A DNA stretch of 64,000 nucleotides from Steroidobacteraceae bacterium (lineage in GTDB: Bacteria > Pseudomonadota > Gammaproteobacteria > Steroidobacterales > Steroidobacteraceae), in the NCBI GenBank assembly GCA_025458905.1, contig JALORN010000006.1, forward strand, positions 1-64,000, in the 5' to 3' direction. Each line of letters begins with the position of its first letter. Positions within the stretch are counted from its first letter, which is position 1. A program made the translations under genes and the position numbers. The notes beneath the pieces are model-generated. The model saw nothing but the letters and a program-made list of their open reading frames with translations, did no database searches and was not told the DNA's origin. Below, one piece after another: positions 43,106-51,132 of the stretch.

Positions 43106-45838
43106 ATGCCGCGCGCGCTGCTCGTCTTCTCGCACCTTCGATGGAACTTCGTCTACCAGCGTCCGCAGCACCTCGTCAGTCGGCTCGGCCGGCACTACCG
43201 GACCTGGTTCGTCGAGGAGCCGGTGGAGCACGAGGGGACGCCGCACCTGCGCACCGCCGAGGTCGCGCCGAACGTCGTGGTGTGCCGGCCGCACCTGCCC
43301 GGCCCGGCGCGCGGCTTCCACGAGGATCACCTCGAAGGGCTGCGCCCGCTGCTGCAGAGGCTGGTCGAGGAGGAAGTGCCGCCGCAGTACGCGGCCTGGT
43401 TCTACACCCCGATGGCGCTGCCGCTGCTCGACGTGCTGCGGCCCGAGCGCGTGGTCTACGACTGCATGGACGAGCTGTCGGCCTTCCTGGGCGCGCCGCG
43501 CGAGCTGGTGCAGCGCGAGCGTGCGCTGCTGCAGCGCGCCGACATGGTGTTCACCGGCGGCATCAGCCTGTACCGCTCGAAGCGCGAGCTGCACCCGGGC
43601 GTGCACTGCTTCCCGAGCTCGGTCGACGCCGCGCACTTCGCGCGGGCGCGCGACGGCGAGCCGGACGCGGCGGTGCGCGCGCTGCCCGGGCCGCGGCTCG
43701 GCTACTTCGGCGTGATCGACGAGCGCGTCGACCTCGGCCTGGTCGCCGCGCTCGCCGATGCCCACCCTGAGTGGAGCATCCTCATGGTCGGCCCGGTCGT
43801 GAAGATCGCCGAGGACAGCCTCCCGCGCCGCCCGAACATCCACTACCTCGGGCAGCGACCGTACGAGCAGCTGCCGGCGCTGGTGGCCGGCTGGGACGTC
43901 TGCCTGCTGCCGTTCGCGATGAACGACGCGACCCGCTACATCAGCCCCACCAAGACGCTCGAGTACATGGCTGCCGGCAGGCCGATCGTCGGCACGCCGG
44001 TGCCGGACGTGGTCGAGTCGCACGGCGACATCGTGCGCATCGCGTCCACGCCCGCCGGGTTCGTGTCCGCGTGCGAGGCCGCGCTCGCCGAGACGCCGCG
44101 AGAGCGCGAGCGGCGCGAGCGCGCGATGAGCCGCCGCGTCGCGACGACGTCCTGGGACGCGACCGCCGAGCGCATGCGCAGCCTGCTGGAGTCGGGCGGT
44201 GCCGCGGGCGGCGTCGCGGAAGTCGCCGCCGCGGCGCGCGACGAGAAGGTCGCAGCGTTCCCGGCCGCGGAGTCGCGACCGCGTCCCGCCGCGGCGGGCG
44301 GCCGCGGCGCGCCGTCGCGCGCCGGCCAGGGTGCCGCGGCGGCGGTCCCGGAGTACGACGCAGTGGTGATCGGCGCGGGGCCGACCGGGCTCAGCGCCGC
44401 CTACCACATCGGTGCCGGCAGCCTGCTGCTCGACGCCAACGAGACCATCGGCGGGTGGTGCCGCTCGATCCGCGACCGCGGCTTCACGTTCGACTACGCC
44501 GGCCACATCATGTTCTCGAACGACCCCTACGTTCACCAGATGTACCGGCGGCTGCTCGGCGACAATGTGCACTGGCAGAACCGCGAGGCGTGGATCTACA
44601 GCAAGGGCGTCTATACGCGCTACCCGTTCCAGGGCGCGCTCTACGGCCTGCCCGCCGACGTGCTGAAGGAGTGCATCGTCGGCGCCATCGAGGCGCGGTA
44701 CGGCAGTCTAGGCGAGCCGCCGCCCCCGTCGCGTCCGGCTGCCGCCGCGCCGGCCAGCAGCTCGACCTGCGTCGGCAAGGCCGAATCGATCACCGACTGC
44801 TGCGCTGATGGGGTCGCCGAAGGCACCGTGCCGCTGGTCGCGGCCGAGCGCGTGCCGCGTGGCGCGGCAGCGCGTGGCGAACCGCAGAACTTCGAGGAGT
44901 TCATCTACAAGGTCTGGGGCGCGGGCGTCGCCAAGCACTTCGCCATCCCCTACAACAGGAAGCTCTGGGCAGTGCCGCTCTCGGAGATGGAGACCTCGTG
45001 GCTCGGTGGGCGCGTGCCGCTGCCGAACCTGGAGGAGATGATCGACGGCGCACTGCGGCCGGTGCCGAAGCCGGTCGGCCCGAATGCGCGCTTCGGCTAC
45101 CCGCTGCGCGGTGGCTTCCAGGCGCTGATGAACGGCTTCCTGCCGCTGCTCAAGGGCGAGCTGCAGCTGAACGCGCGCGTCGTGCAGGTCTCGCCGTCGC
45201 GGCGCGAGCTGCAGCTGGCCGACGGGCGCCGCTACCGCTACCGGCAGCTGGTCAGCACGGCGCCGCTGCCGGAGCTCGTGCGCATGTGTGGCGAGGAGGC
45301 GCCGCGCGAGGTGCTGGAGGCCGTGGGCCGCCTGCGCCACGTGTCGGTGCGCTGCGTGAACCTCGGCATCGCACGGCCCAACATCACCGAGAAGCACTGG
45401 ATCTACTATCCCGAGGACACGGTGTTCCACCGCATCTTCGTGCAGGGCAACGCGAGCCCGCACTGCAACCCCCCGGGCGGGTTCGGCCTGACGTGCGAGA
45501 TCACCTATGCGCCGACCAAGCCGCTGCCCTGCGACGGCGATGCGCTGATCGAGCGTTGCATCGAGGACTGCGTGCGCGTCGGGATGCTGCGGCCGGACGA
45601 TGCGGTGATCGCGCGCAACCAGGTCGACATGCCCTATGCCTACGTGGTCTACGACCACGCGCGCAAGGCCAGCTTCGAGGTGGTCCGCGACTGGCTGGCG
45701 CAGTACGACGTGATCCTCTCGGGTCGCTACAGCGAGTGGCAGTACTACAACTCCGACCACGCCTTCCTCGCCGGCAAGCAGGCGGCGGACGCGGCACTCG
45801 GGCGCCTCGGGTCACAGGTGACGGTGGACGCCGGTTGA
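43106..45838 (+). CDS. Fusion protein: glycosyltransferase + UDP-galactopyranose mutase-like flavoprotein
   Basis: This 910-residue protein joins two enzymes. Residues 1-370 are a GT-B glycosyltransferase (start VFSHLRWNFVYQRPQHLVSRL; GYFGVIDERVDL; nucleotide-sugar end SPTKTLEYMAAGRPIVGTP). A Pro/Ala/Arg linker (about 375-410) follows. From about residue 415 there is an FAD domain with VIGAGPTGLSAAYHI, then GGWCRSIRDRGFTFDYAGHIMF and YNRKLWAVPLSEM, resembling UDP-galactopyranose mutase/protoporphyrinogen oxidase-like proteins. A low-complexity insert (about 535-590) interrupts the second part. CGGAGC precedes the ATG. The stop is 4 bases before the next ATG. The two activities may build an unusual sugar unit, but the products are unknown. 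Confidence 0.85.
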   Translation: MPRALLVFSHLRWNFVYQRPQHLVSRLGRHYRTWFVEEPVEHEGTPHLRTAEVAPNVVVCRPHLPGPARGFHEDHLEGLRPLLQRLVEEEVPPQYAAWFYTPMALPLLDVLRPERVVYDCMDELSAFLGAPRELVQRERALLQRADMVFTGGISLYRSKRELHPGVHCFPSSVDAAHFARARDGEPDAAVRALPGPRLGYFGVIDERVDLGLVAALADAHPEWSILMVGPVVKIAEDSLPRRPNIHYLGQRPYEQLPALVAGWDVCLLPFAMNDATRYISPTKTLEYMAAGRPIVGTPVPDVVESHGDIVRIASTPAGFVSACEAALAETPRERERRERAMSRRVATTSWDATAERMRSLLESGGAAGGVAEVAAAARDEKVAAFPAAESRPRPAAAGGRGAPSRAGQGAAAAVPEYDAVVIGAGPTGLSAAYHIGAGSLLLDANETIGGWCRSIRDRGFTFDYAGHIMFSNDPYVHQMYRRLLGDNVHWQNREAWIYSKGVYTRYPFQGALYGLPADVLKECIVGAIEARYGSLGEPPPPSRPAAAAPASSSTCVGKAESITDCCADGVAEGTVPLVAAERVPRGAAARGEPQNFEEFIYKVWGAGVAKHFAIPYNRKLWAVPLSEMETSWLGGRVPLPNLEEMIDGALRPVPKPVGPNARFGYPLRGGFQALMNGFLPLLKGELQLNARVVQVSPSRRELQLADGRRYRYRQLVSTAPLPELVRMCGEEAPREVLEAVGRLRHVSVRCVNLGIARPNITEKHWIYYPEDTVFHRIFVQGNASPHCNPPGGFGLTCEITYAPTKPLPCDGDALIERCIEDCVRVGMLRPDDAVIARNQVDMPYAYVVYDHARKASFEVVRDWLAQYDVILSGRYSEWQYYNSDHAFLAGKQAADAALGRLGSQVTVDAG

Positions 45839-45842
45839 CCCG

Positions 45843-48041
45843 ATGACGGCGTCGCGCGGCGCGGGTCTCGAGGTCTGGGGCGGCGTCGAGTGCACGATCA
45901 ACCGCGTCGGCGATCGCTACCAGAGCCAGGTCGCGCTGAGCGGCCACGACCGGCGCATCGAGGACCTCGAGCGCTTCGCGGCACTCGGCCTGCGTGCCAT
46001 CCGCTATCCAGTGCTGTGGGAACACGTCGCGCCGGCGGGCGACCCCGGGGACGCGGACTGGACCTGGGCGCATCGACGGCTCGGGCGGCTGCGACAGCTC
46101 GGCCTCGAGCCGATCGTCGGGCTGGTGCACCACGGCAGCGGGCCGCGCCACACGCACCTGCTCGACGCGGGCTTCGTCCACGGGCTCGCGCGCTATGCCG
46201 GCGAGGTCGCGCGGCGCTTCCCGTGGCTGCGTCGCTTCACGCCGGTGAACGAGCCGCTGACCACGGCGCGCTTCGCCGGGGCCTACGGCCTGTGGTATCC
46301 GCACGGTCGCGACGATGCGTCGTTCGTCTGTGCGCTGCTCACCCAGTGCCAGGCGATCGTGGCGGCGATGCGCGCGATCCGGCGCGAGATCCCGGGCGCC
46401 GAGCTCGTGCAGACCGACGACCTCGGGCGGGTCTCGAGCACGCCGCGACTCGCCTACCAGGCGCGCTTCGAGAACGAGCGTCGCTGGCTCGGCTGGGACC
46501 TGCTGGCCGGGCGCGTCGACCGCCACCACCCACTGTGGCGCTACCTCGTGAAGCACGGCGCCTCGCCCGCGGAACTGCAGGCGCTGTGCGACCAGCCCTG
46601 TCCCCCCGACCTGGTCGGCATCAACCACTACGTCACCAGCGACCGCTGGCTCGACGACCGGCTCGAGCGCTACCCGGACGAGCTGCACGGCGGCAACGGC
46701 CGCGACCGCTACGTCGACGTCGAGGCGGTGCGCGTGTCGCCGGAGCCGGCCCGCGGCTTCGCGGGTCCGTTGCGGGAGGCGTGGGAGCGCTATCGCCTGC
46801 CGCTCGCCATCACCGAGGTGCACCTCGGCTGCTCCCGCGAGGAGCAGCTGCGCTGGTTCCTCCAGGCCTGGAACGCCGCCCGGCAGGCGCGCGCCGCGGG
46901 CGTCGACGTGCGCGCGGTGACGGCATGGTCGCTGCTCGGCAGCTTCGACTGGAACACGCTGCTGACCCGCTTCTCCGGTCACTATGAACCTGGCGTGTTC
47001 GACGTGCGCAGCGGCGAGCCGCGTCCCACCGCGCTGGCGAGGCTGGTCGGGGCGCTCGCGCGGGACGCGGAACCGCCGCCGTCGGCCTGTTCGGGCGGGG
47101 CCGGGTGGTGGCAGCGCCCGATCCGGCTGCTGCCGAGCGCGCGCCACCCGGCGGGCGAGGTGCCCACGCTTGCCGCGGCGGGCGCGCCGCCGCTGCTGGT
47201 CACCGGCGCGACCGGCACGCTCGGTCGCGCGTTCGGGCGCCTCTGCGAGGTCCGCGGCCTCGGCTGTCGCCTGCTGCGTCGCAGCGACATGGACATCGGC
47301 GACCCGCAGTCGGTCGCCGCGGCGCTCGATGCGGCGCGACCCTGGGCCGTGGTCAACGCCGCCGGCTACGTGCGCGTCGACGATGCCGAGTCCGACGGCG
47401 AGCGCTGCGAGCGCGAGAACGCCGCCGGGCCACGCCATCTCGCGCTCGCCTGCGCGGCACGCGGCATCCCGCTGGTGACCTTCTCGTCCGACCTGGTGTT
47501 CGACGGACGCAGTACCCGGCCCTACCTCGAGCACGACCCGGTCGCGCCGCTGAACGCCTACGGCCGCAGCAAGGCACGGGCAGAGGCTGCGGTGCTGGCG
47601 AGCCATCCCGGGGCGCTGGTGGTGCGCACCAGCGCCTTCTTCGGACCCTGGGACGCCTACAACTTCCTGACGCGCGCGATCCGCACCCTGCGCGACGGTG
47701 GCGAACTGGCGGCCGCGGACGACCTCGTGGTCTCGCCGACCTACGTCCCGGACCTGGTGAACGCCTGTCTCGACCTGCTGATCGATGGCGCGAACGGCAT
47801 CTGGCACCTCGCCAACCCCGGCAGCGTCACCTGGTACGAGTTCGCCCGTCGTGCCGCGCGGCTGCTGGAGGTGCCGACCGGCCGCCTGCATGCCGTCGGC
47901 CACCGGCAGTTCGGCTGGGCCGCGCCGCGTCCGCAGTACGTGCCGCTCGGCAGCGGCCGCGGATCGCTGTTGCCGCCCCTCGAGCAGGCGCTCGAGCGCT
48001 ACGTGCAGGCGCACGCCGCGGCGCTGGTAGCCGCGGCCTGA
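45843..48041 (+). CDS. Fusion protein: family 1 glycosidase-like + RmlD-like sugar nucleotide reductase
   Basis: This 732-residue protein has a GH1-like TIM barrel (about 1-400), with WGGVECTINRVGDRY at the start, the acid/base in RFTPVNEPLTT and a candidate nucleophile in AITEVHLG. A Pro-rich linker (about 405-445) leads to a Rossmann domain of the RmlD/dTDP-4-dehydrorhamnose reductase type (about 448-732). That domain has LVTGATGTLGRAF, VNAAGYVRVDDAE, FSSDLVFDG, YGRSKARAE (Tyr/Lys pair) and VVRTSAFFGPWD. It follows the glycosyltransferase-mutase fusion with a 4-base gap, so the two are coexpressed. Together they suggest a sugar-modifying pathway, perhaps for an exopolysaccharide or a glycoside. 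The substrate is unknown. Confidence 0.85.
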   Translation: MTASRGAGLEVWGGVECTINRVGDRYQSQVALSGHDRRIEDLERFAALGLRAIRYPVLWEHVAPAGDPGDADWTWAHRRLGRLRQLGLEPIVGLVHHGSGPRHTHLLDAGFVHGLARYAGEVARRFPWLRRFTPVNEPLTTARFAGAYGLWYPHGRDDASFVCALLTQCQAIVAAMRAIRREIPGAELVQTDDLGRVSSTPRLAYQARFENERRWLGWDLLAGRVDRHHPLWRYLVKHGASPAELQALCDQPCPPDLVGINHYVTSDRWLDDRLERYPDELHGGNGRDRYVDVEAVRVSPEPARGFAGPLREAWERYRLPLAITEVHLGCSREEQLRWFLQAWNAARQARAAGVDVRAVTAWSLLGSFDWNTLLTRFSGHYEPGVFDVRSGEPRPTALARLVGALARDAEPPPSACSGGAGWWQRPIRLLPSARHPAGEVPTLAAAGAPPLLVTGATGTLGRAFGRLCEVRGLGCRLLRRSDMDIGDPQSVAAALDAARPWAVVNAAGYVRVDDAESDGERCERENAAGPRHLALACAARGIPLVTFSSDLVFDGRSTRPYLEHDPVAPLNAYGRSKARAEAAVLASHPGALVVRTSAFFGPWDAYNFLTRAIRTLRDGGELAAADDLVVSPTYVPDLVNACLDLLIDGANGIWHLANPGSVTWYEFARRAARLLEVPTGRLHAVGHRQFGWAAPRPQYVPLGSGRGSLLPPLEQALERYVQAHAAALVAAA

Positions 48042-48173
48042 CCGCTGTCGGCATCCGCCTACGATCGGGGAGCGACTGTGCCTATGTGCGTGCGCCGGGT
48101 CACGCAGCAAGATCTGCCTCCGCGACCCCGCGCCCGCATCGACCCCGTGTGCGCATCGATCCGAGGAGCCGAG

Positions 48174-48377
48174 ATGGACCAGAACTCCCGACCCACCCAG
48201 CGTGATGCCCACCTCGATGCCGCCCGTCGCTTCGGCGAACGCGCCAAGGCCTGTGCGCAATGGCGGCGCAGCGGCCTCCGGATCGAGTTGCTGCGGCCGG
48301 GCACGGCGCTCCCCGGGCCGGGCGAGGTCCGCCAGTCCCCCGGCACGGCGACGCGCGACAGCCGCTCGCACGCCTGA
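48174..48377 (+). CDS. Small hypothetical protein
   Basis: This 67-residue soluble product (MDQNSRPTQRDAHLDAARRF at the start, a short Arg/Ala helix, then a polar tail) resembles no family I know. A GAGGAG site ends 5 bases before the ATG, which favours translation and sets this start over one in the same frame 96 bases upstream. It is preceded by 132 bases without a gene after the GH1-RmlD fusion, and followed by the hairpin-led GIY-YIG-like gene. Confidence 0.5.
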   Translation: MDQNSRPTQRDAHLDAARRFGERAKACAQWRRSGLRIELLRPGTALPGPGEVRQSPGTATRDSRSHA

Positions 48378-48426
48378 CGCCGCGGCCGGCCGGCCGACGG
48401 CTGCGGCCGTCCCGGGTAGTACAGTG

Positions 48427-48455
48427 CTCCCCGGCGGATGGCATCCGCCGGGGAG
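48427..48455 (+). promoter_or_regulatory. Perfect hairpin covering the ribosome binding site of the next gene
   Basis: Fourteen-base perfect inverted repeats (48427-48440 and 48442-48455) with one central base form a near-continuous GC stem. The right arm ends in GGGGAG (48450-48455), which is the ribosome binding site for the ATG at 48463, 7 bases on. A -10-like TACAGT at 48420-48425 would place the RNA start within or just before the left arm. In the folded RNA the site would be hidden, so translation may depend on temperature, a protein or coupling. A terminator for the upstream small gene is the alternative, but no T run follows. Confidence 0.6.
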
Positions 48456-48462
48456 CCTTCAC

Positions 48463-49035
48463 ATGGGGCGGCAACCGCCGTCTTCGCCTCAGGCGCGCCC
48501 GCTGCGGGCGACATCGCAGTCATCGATCACGCAGGCGTTCGAGGCCGCGCTGGCCGCCGGCGACGGCGAGTCGGCGGCGCACTGCGTGCACGAGCTCTGG
48601 ATGCGTGGCGAGTTCGCCAGCCTCGTCGAGGCCCGCCTCGTCCGCCTCTGGGCGGCCTGCGGGCCGAGCGTGCCCGAGTGGCTGCCGATGCAGTACATCG
48701 ACTGGCTGCCGACCGCGTACGAGGTGGCCGCGCGCTTCCGCCCGGCGGCCCGCGGGCGCCACAACGTCTACCTCGTGCTGCTCGACTTCGCCGACCGCCG
48801 CGGCGATCCGCACGGCGTCTACGTGGGAATGAGCCACTACCTGCCCGCGCAGCGCTTCGACCAGCACAAGGCGGGCATCCGGGCATCGGGCAGCGTGCTG
48901 AAGCGGGGCCTCGAGGTCCTGCACGGGCCGACGCTGCACCTGCAGCGCGTGTCCCGCGCCGAGGCGCTGCGCATCGAGGCCGGACTGGCGGCCGCGCTGG
49001 AGGCGGCCGGGCTCGTGGTAGAGGGCGGTCACTGA
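48463..49035 (+). CDS. GIY-YIG-like nuclease domain protein
   Basis: This 190-residue protein has a helical N-terminal half (about 20-90, LWMRGEFASLVEARLVRLW) without a known domain. The second half fits the GIY-YIG fold: first strand NVYLVLLDFAD (101-111), second strand GVYVGMSHY (118-126), Arg131 in RFDQHKAG, and a late Glu172 in RIEAGLAAAL as the metal ligand. The tyrosines of the name motif are partly replaced (VYL and VYVGMS). It could cut or bind DNA, or be a non-catalytic relative. The 3' end overlaps the convergent MAPEG gene by 7 bases. Translation starts behind a strong hairpin. Confidence 0.65.
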   Translation: MGRQPPSSPQARPLRATSQSSITQAFEAALAAGDGESAAHCVHELWMRGEFASLVEARLVRLWAACGPSVPEWLPMQYIDWLPTAYEVAARFRPAARGRHNVYLVLLDFADRRGDPHGVYVGMSHYLPAQRFDQHKAGIRASGSVLKRGLEVLHGPTLHLQRVSRAEALRIEAGLAAALEAAGLVVEGGH

Positions 49036-49442
49036 AGCAGGTGCGCCGCCGCGACGAGCCAGGACGCGGCCAGCACCAGGGTGCTCGCCGCGAACGCGAG
49101 GAACCGGTGGCGCACGTGGTTCGAGCCGAGGTGGATCGCCGAGTGCAGCGTCCGCAGCGTGACGTAGCCCCACGCGAGCGCCACCGACGGCGCCGTCGCG
49201 GTGCCGGTCGCGGCCACCAGCAGGCAGAGCGCGTAGAAGAGCACCGGCATCTCCAGCAGGTTCGAGTAGTTGTCCGCGGCCGCGACGTCCTCGAGCCGTG
49301 CGCGCCCGCGCGAGGTCGCGAGATCGCGCAGCGCGATGCGTCGCGCGCGGATCTCGGCGATCCTGCGCCGGAACGCCTCGACCGCGACGGCGAAGGTCAG
49401 CGCGGCCATCGCGAACATCGGCCAGAGCATTTCCCGCGACAT
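49029..49442 (-). CDS. MAPEG family membrane protein
   Basis: This 137-residue protein has about four hydrophobic helices and the MAPEG pattern: an early loop AEIRARRIALRDLA, then AAADNYSNLLEMPVLFYALCLL, where the Asn-Glu region binds glutathione in eukaryotic members, and YVTLRTLHSAIHLGSNHVRHRFLAF. Bacterial members have unknown substrates; glutathione-dependent detoxification is one suggestion. The ATG at 49442 was chosen over an upstream codon because it gives the usual short N-terminus (MSREMLWPMFAM). The gene is divergent from a LysR gene, which is its most likely regulator. Confidence 0.82.
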   Translation of the reverse strand: MSREMLWPMFAMAALTFAVAVEAFRRRIAEIRARRIALRDLATSRGRARLEDVAAADNYSNLLEMPVLFYALCLLVAATGTATAPSVALAWGYVTLRTLHSAIHLGSNHVRHRFLAFAASTLVLAASWLVAAAHLLQ

Positions 49443-49525
49443 CGATTCCGCCTCCCTCCGCGTGGCAGCCGGTCGCCACACGGGCCATGCTCGGGCCGCC
49501 GGCCGGCGCCGGCAAGCGCGCCGAC

Positions 49526-49554
49526 TTGAAAGGACTGTTCAGCGGGTGTAAACG
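49526..49554 (+). promoter_or_regulatory. Candidate sigma70 promoter of the LysR gene
   Basis: TTGAAA (49526-49531) and TAAACG (49549-49554) are separated by 17 bases. The start would fall next to the ATG at 49562, so the transcript would be leaderless or nearly so. No ribosome binding site is seen, which fits. Confidence 0.45.
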
Positions 49555-49572
49555 ATCCAAGATGGATCGTTT
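49550..49572. promoter_or_regulatory. Perfect palindrome spanning the -10 box and start codon of a LysR gene
   Basis: Ten-base perfect arms (AAACGATCCA, 49550-49559, and its complement at 49563-49572) flank a 3-base centre. The site covers most of the -10 box and the ATG at 49562. A regulator bound here would block its own start, so it is a strong candidate autoregulatory operator. An RNA hairpin that hides the start codon is also possible. Confidence 0.55.
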
Positions 49573-50485
49573 CGACCAGCTCCGCACCTTCGTGCGCGTC
49601 GCCGACCTCGGCAGCTTCTCGCGCGCCGCCGACGACCTGGAGCGCTCGCGGGCGCTGGTGAGCCAGCAGGTCGCGGCGCTCGAGCGCAGGCTGGGCGCCC
49701 GGCTGCTCAACCGCACCACGCGCCGCGTGGGGCTCACCGGCGAGGGCGTCGAGTACCTGCAGCGCGTGCGGCGCATCCTCGCCGAGGTCGAGGCCGCCGA
49801 CGAGGCGATCATGCTGACGCGCGAGCGGCCCCAGGGCCGGCTGCGGGTCGACGTCCCGACCGCGTTCGGCCGCCACCTGCTGATCCCGGCGCTGCCGGCG
49901 TTCACGCGCCAGTACCCGCAGCTGACGCTCGAGGTGCAGCTCGACAACCGCGTCGTCGACCTCGTCGCCGCCGGGGTCGACGTCGCGCTGCGCGTCGGCC
50001 CGGTGGGGCAGGGCGGGCTCGTGGCGCGCCGCATCGCGACCATGCGCCTGCTCACCTGCGCCTCGCCCGGCTACCTCGCGCAGGCCGGCGTGCCGCGTTC
50101 GATCGAGGAGCTGCGCGGGCACCGCTGCATCGGCGTGCTGTCGCCGCAGACCGGCCGGATGCGCGACTGGGTGTTCCAGCGCGGCCGCTCGCGGCTGCGG
50201 CTGCGGCCCGCGTGCGCGCTGTCGTTCAACCTGCCGGAGGCGGTGATCTCCGCGGGCATCGCCGACGGCGGCGTGCTGCAGACCGTCGACCTGCTGGTGG
50301 GCGGGGCGATCGCCTCCGGGCGGCTGCGCCAGGTGCTGCCCGAGCATGCCGCCGACGGCCCGCCGATCTCGGTGGTCTGCCTTCCGGCCGCCCGGCACTC
50401 GGCGAAGGTGCGCGTGTTCTCCGACTTCGCCGCGCGCCTGCTGCGCGACTGGAGCCAGCGCATGCATGCCCGGCCCGGCGCCTGA
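49562..50485 (+). CDS. LysR family transcriptional regulator
   Basis: This 307-residue LysR-type regulator has the winged helix at the N-terminus (MDRFDQLRTFVRVADLGSFS, RAADDLERSRALVSQQVAALE, RLLNRTTRRVGLTGEG) and an effector domain of the group that includes CrgA/AaeR-like proteins (QGRLRVDVPTAFGRHLLIPALPAF; SAGIADGGVLQTVDLLV). It is divergent from the MAPEG gene and 27 bases upstream of the carbonic anhydrase gene on the same strand. A perfect palindrome overlies its start. A link to the photosynthesis genes downstream is possible but not shown. Confidence 0.9.
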   Translation: MDRFDQLRTFVRVADLGSFSRAADDLERSRALVSQQVAALERRLGARLLNRTTRRVGLTGEGVEYLQRVRRILAEVEAADEAIMLTRERPQGRLRVDVPTAFGRHLLIPALPAFTRQYPQLTLEVQLDNRVVDLVAAGVDVALRVGPVGQGGLVARRIATMRLLTCASPGYLAQAGVPRSIEELRGHRCIGVLSPQTGRMRDWVFQRGRSRLRLRPACALSFNLPEAVISAGIADGGVLQTVDLLVGGAIASGRLRQVLPEHAADGPPISVVCLPAARHSAKVRVFSDFAARLLRDWSQRMHARPGA

Positions 50486-50512
50486 GCGCCCCACGTTCGA
50501 CGGAGCCCCCGG

Positions 50513-51067
50513 ATGATCTACACCCTCGGCGAGCGTCGTGCGGACATCGCACCCGGCTGCTACGTCGCGCCCTCGGCGCAGCTGATCGGCAGCGTGCGGC
50601 TCGCGCCGGGCGCCAGCGTCTGGTTCAACGTCGTGATCCGCGGCGACACCGACTGGATCGAGGTGGGCGAGGGCAGCAACGTGCAGGATGGCACCGTGAT
50701 CCACACCGACCCGGGCGTGCCGGTGCGCATCGGTGCGGACGTCACGATCGGGCACAAGGCGTTCCTTCACGGCTGCAGCGTCGGCGACGGCAGCATGATC
50801 GCCAACGGCGCCATGGTGCTCGACGGCGCGCGCATCGGGCAGCGCTGCCTGGTCGCCGCCGGCGCGCTGGTGCCGCCGGGCAAGCAGATCCCCGACGGGA
50901 CGGTGGTGATGGGCGCGCCCTGCAGGGCGGTCCGCGAGGTCACCGAACGCGACCTCGCGATGCTCGCCCGTGCCGCCGCCGCGTATCGCGCCCGGCTCGA
51001 CCTCTATGCCGGCCAGCTGTCGCCCGACCCGCGCTTCGGCCCGCCCGGCGGCGCGGCACCGGGCTGA
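50513..51067 (+). CDS. Gamma-carbonic anhydrase family protein
   Basis: This 184-residue protein is a left-handed beta-helix made of hexapeptide repeats. The metal-binding histidines are His64 (VIHTD), His81 (IGHKA) and His86 (FLHGCSVGD), in the arrangement of Cam-type and YrdA-like proteins, which form trimers with metal at the interfaces. YrdA-type members often lack measurable activity, so CO2 hydration is only possible. The last 30 residues are polar. It lies between the LysR gene and bchI, 65 bases before the latter, and may share its transcript. A -10-like TAGAAT at 51100-51105 suggests a separate start for bchI. Confidence 0.9.
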   Translation: MIYTLGERRADIAPGCYVAPSAQLIGSVRLAPGASVWFNVVIRGDTDWIEVGEGSNVQDGTVIHTDPGVPVRIGADVTIGHKAFLHGCSVGDGSMIANGAMVLDGARIGQRCLVAAGALVPPGKQIPDGTVVMGAPCRAVREVTERDLAMLARAAAAYRARLDLYAGQLSPDPRFGPPGGAAPG

Positions 51068-51132
51068 ACCGCCGCAGCGGCCACGTTGCCATGAACCGCT
51101 AGAATCCGCCGACCCGCAGGAGCGCCGCGCGC

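Noticed and set aside
45501-48371. A 956-codon minus-strand frame across the GH1-RmlD fusion gene
   Set aside because: Composition is Arg/Ala/Gly-rich without any domain, while the plus strand has two complete enzyme domains in register.
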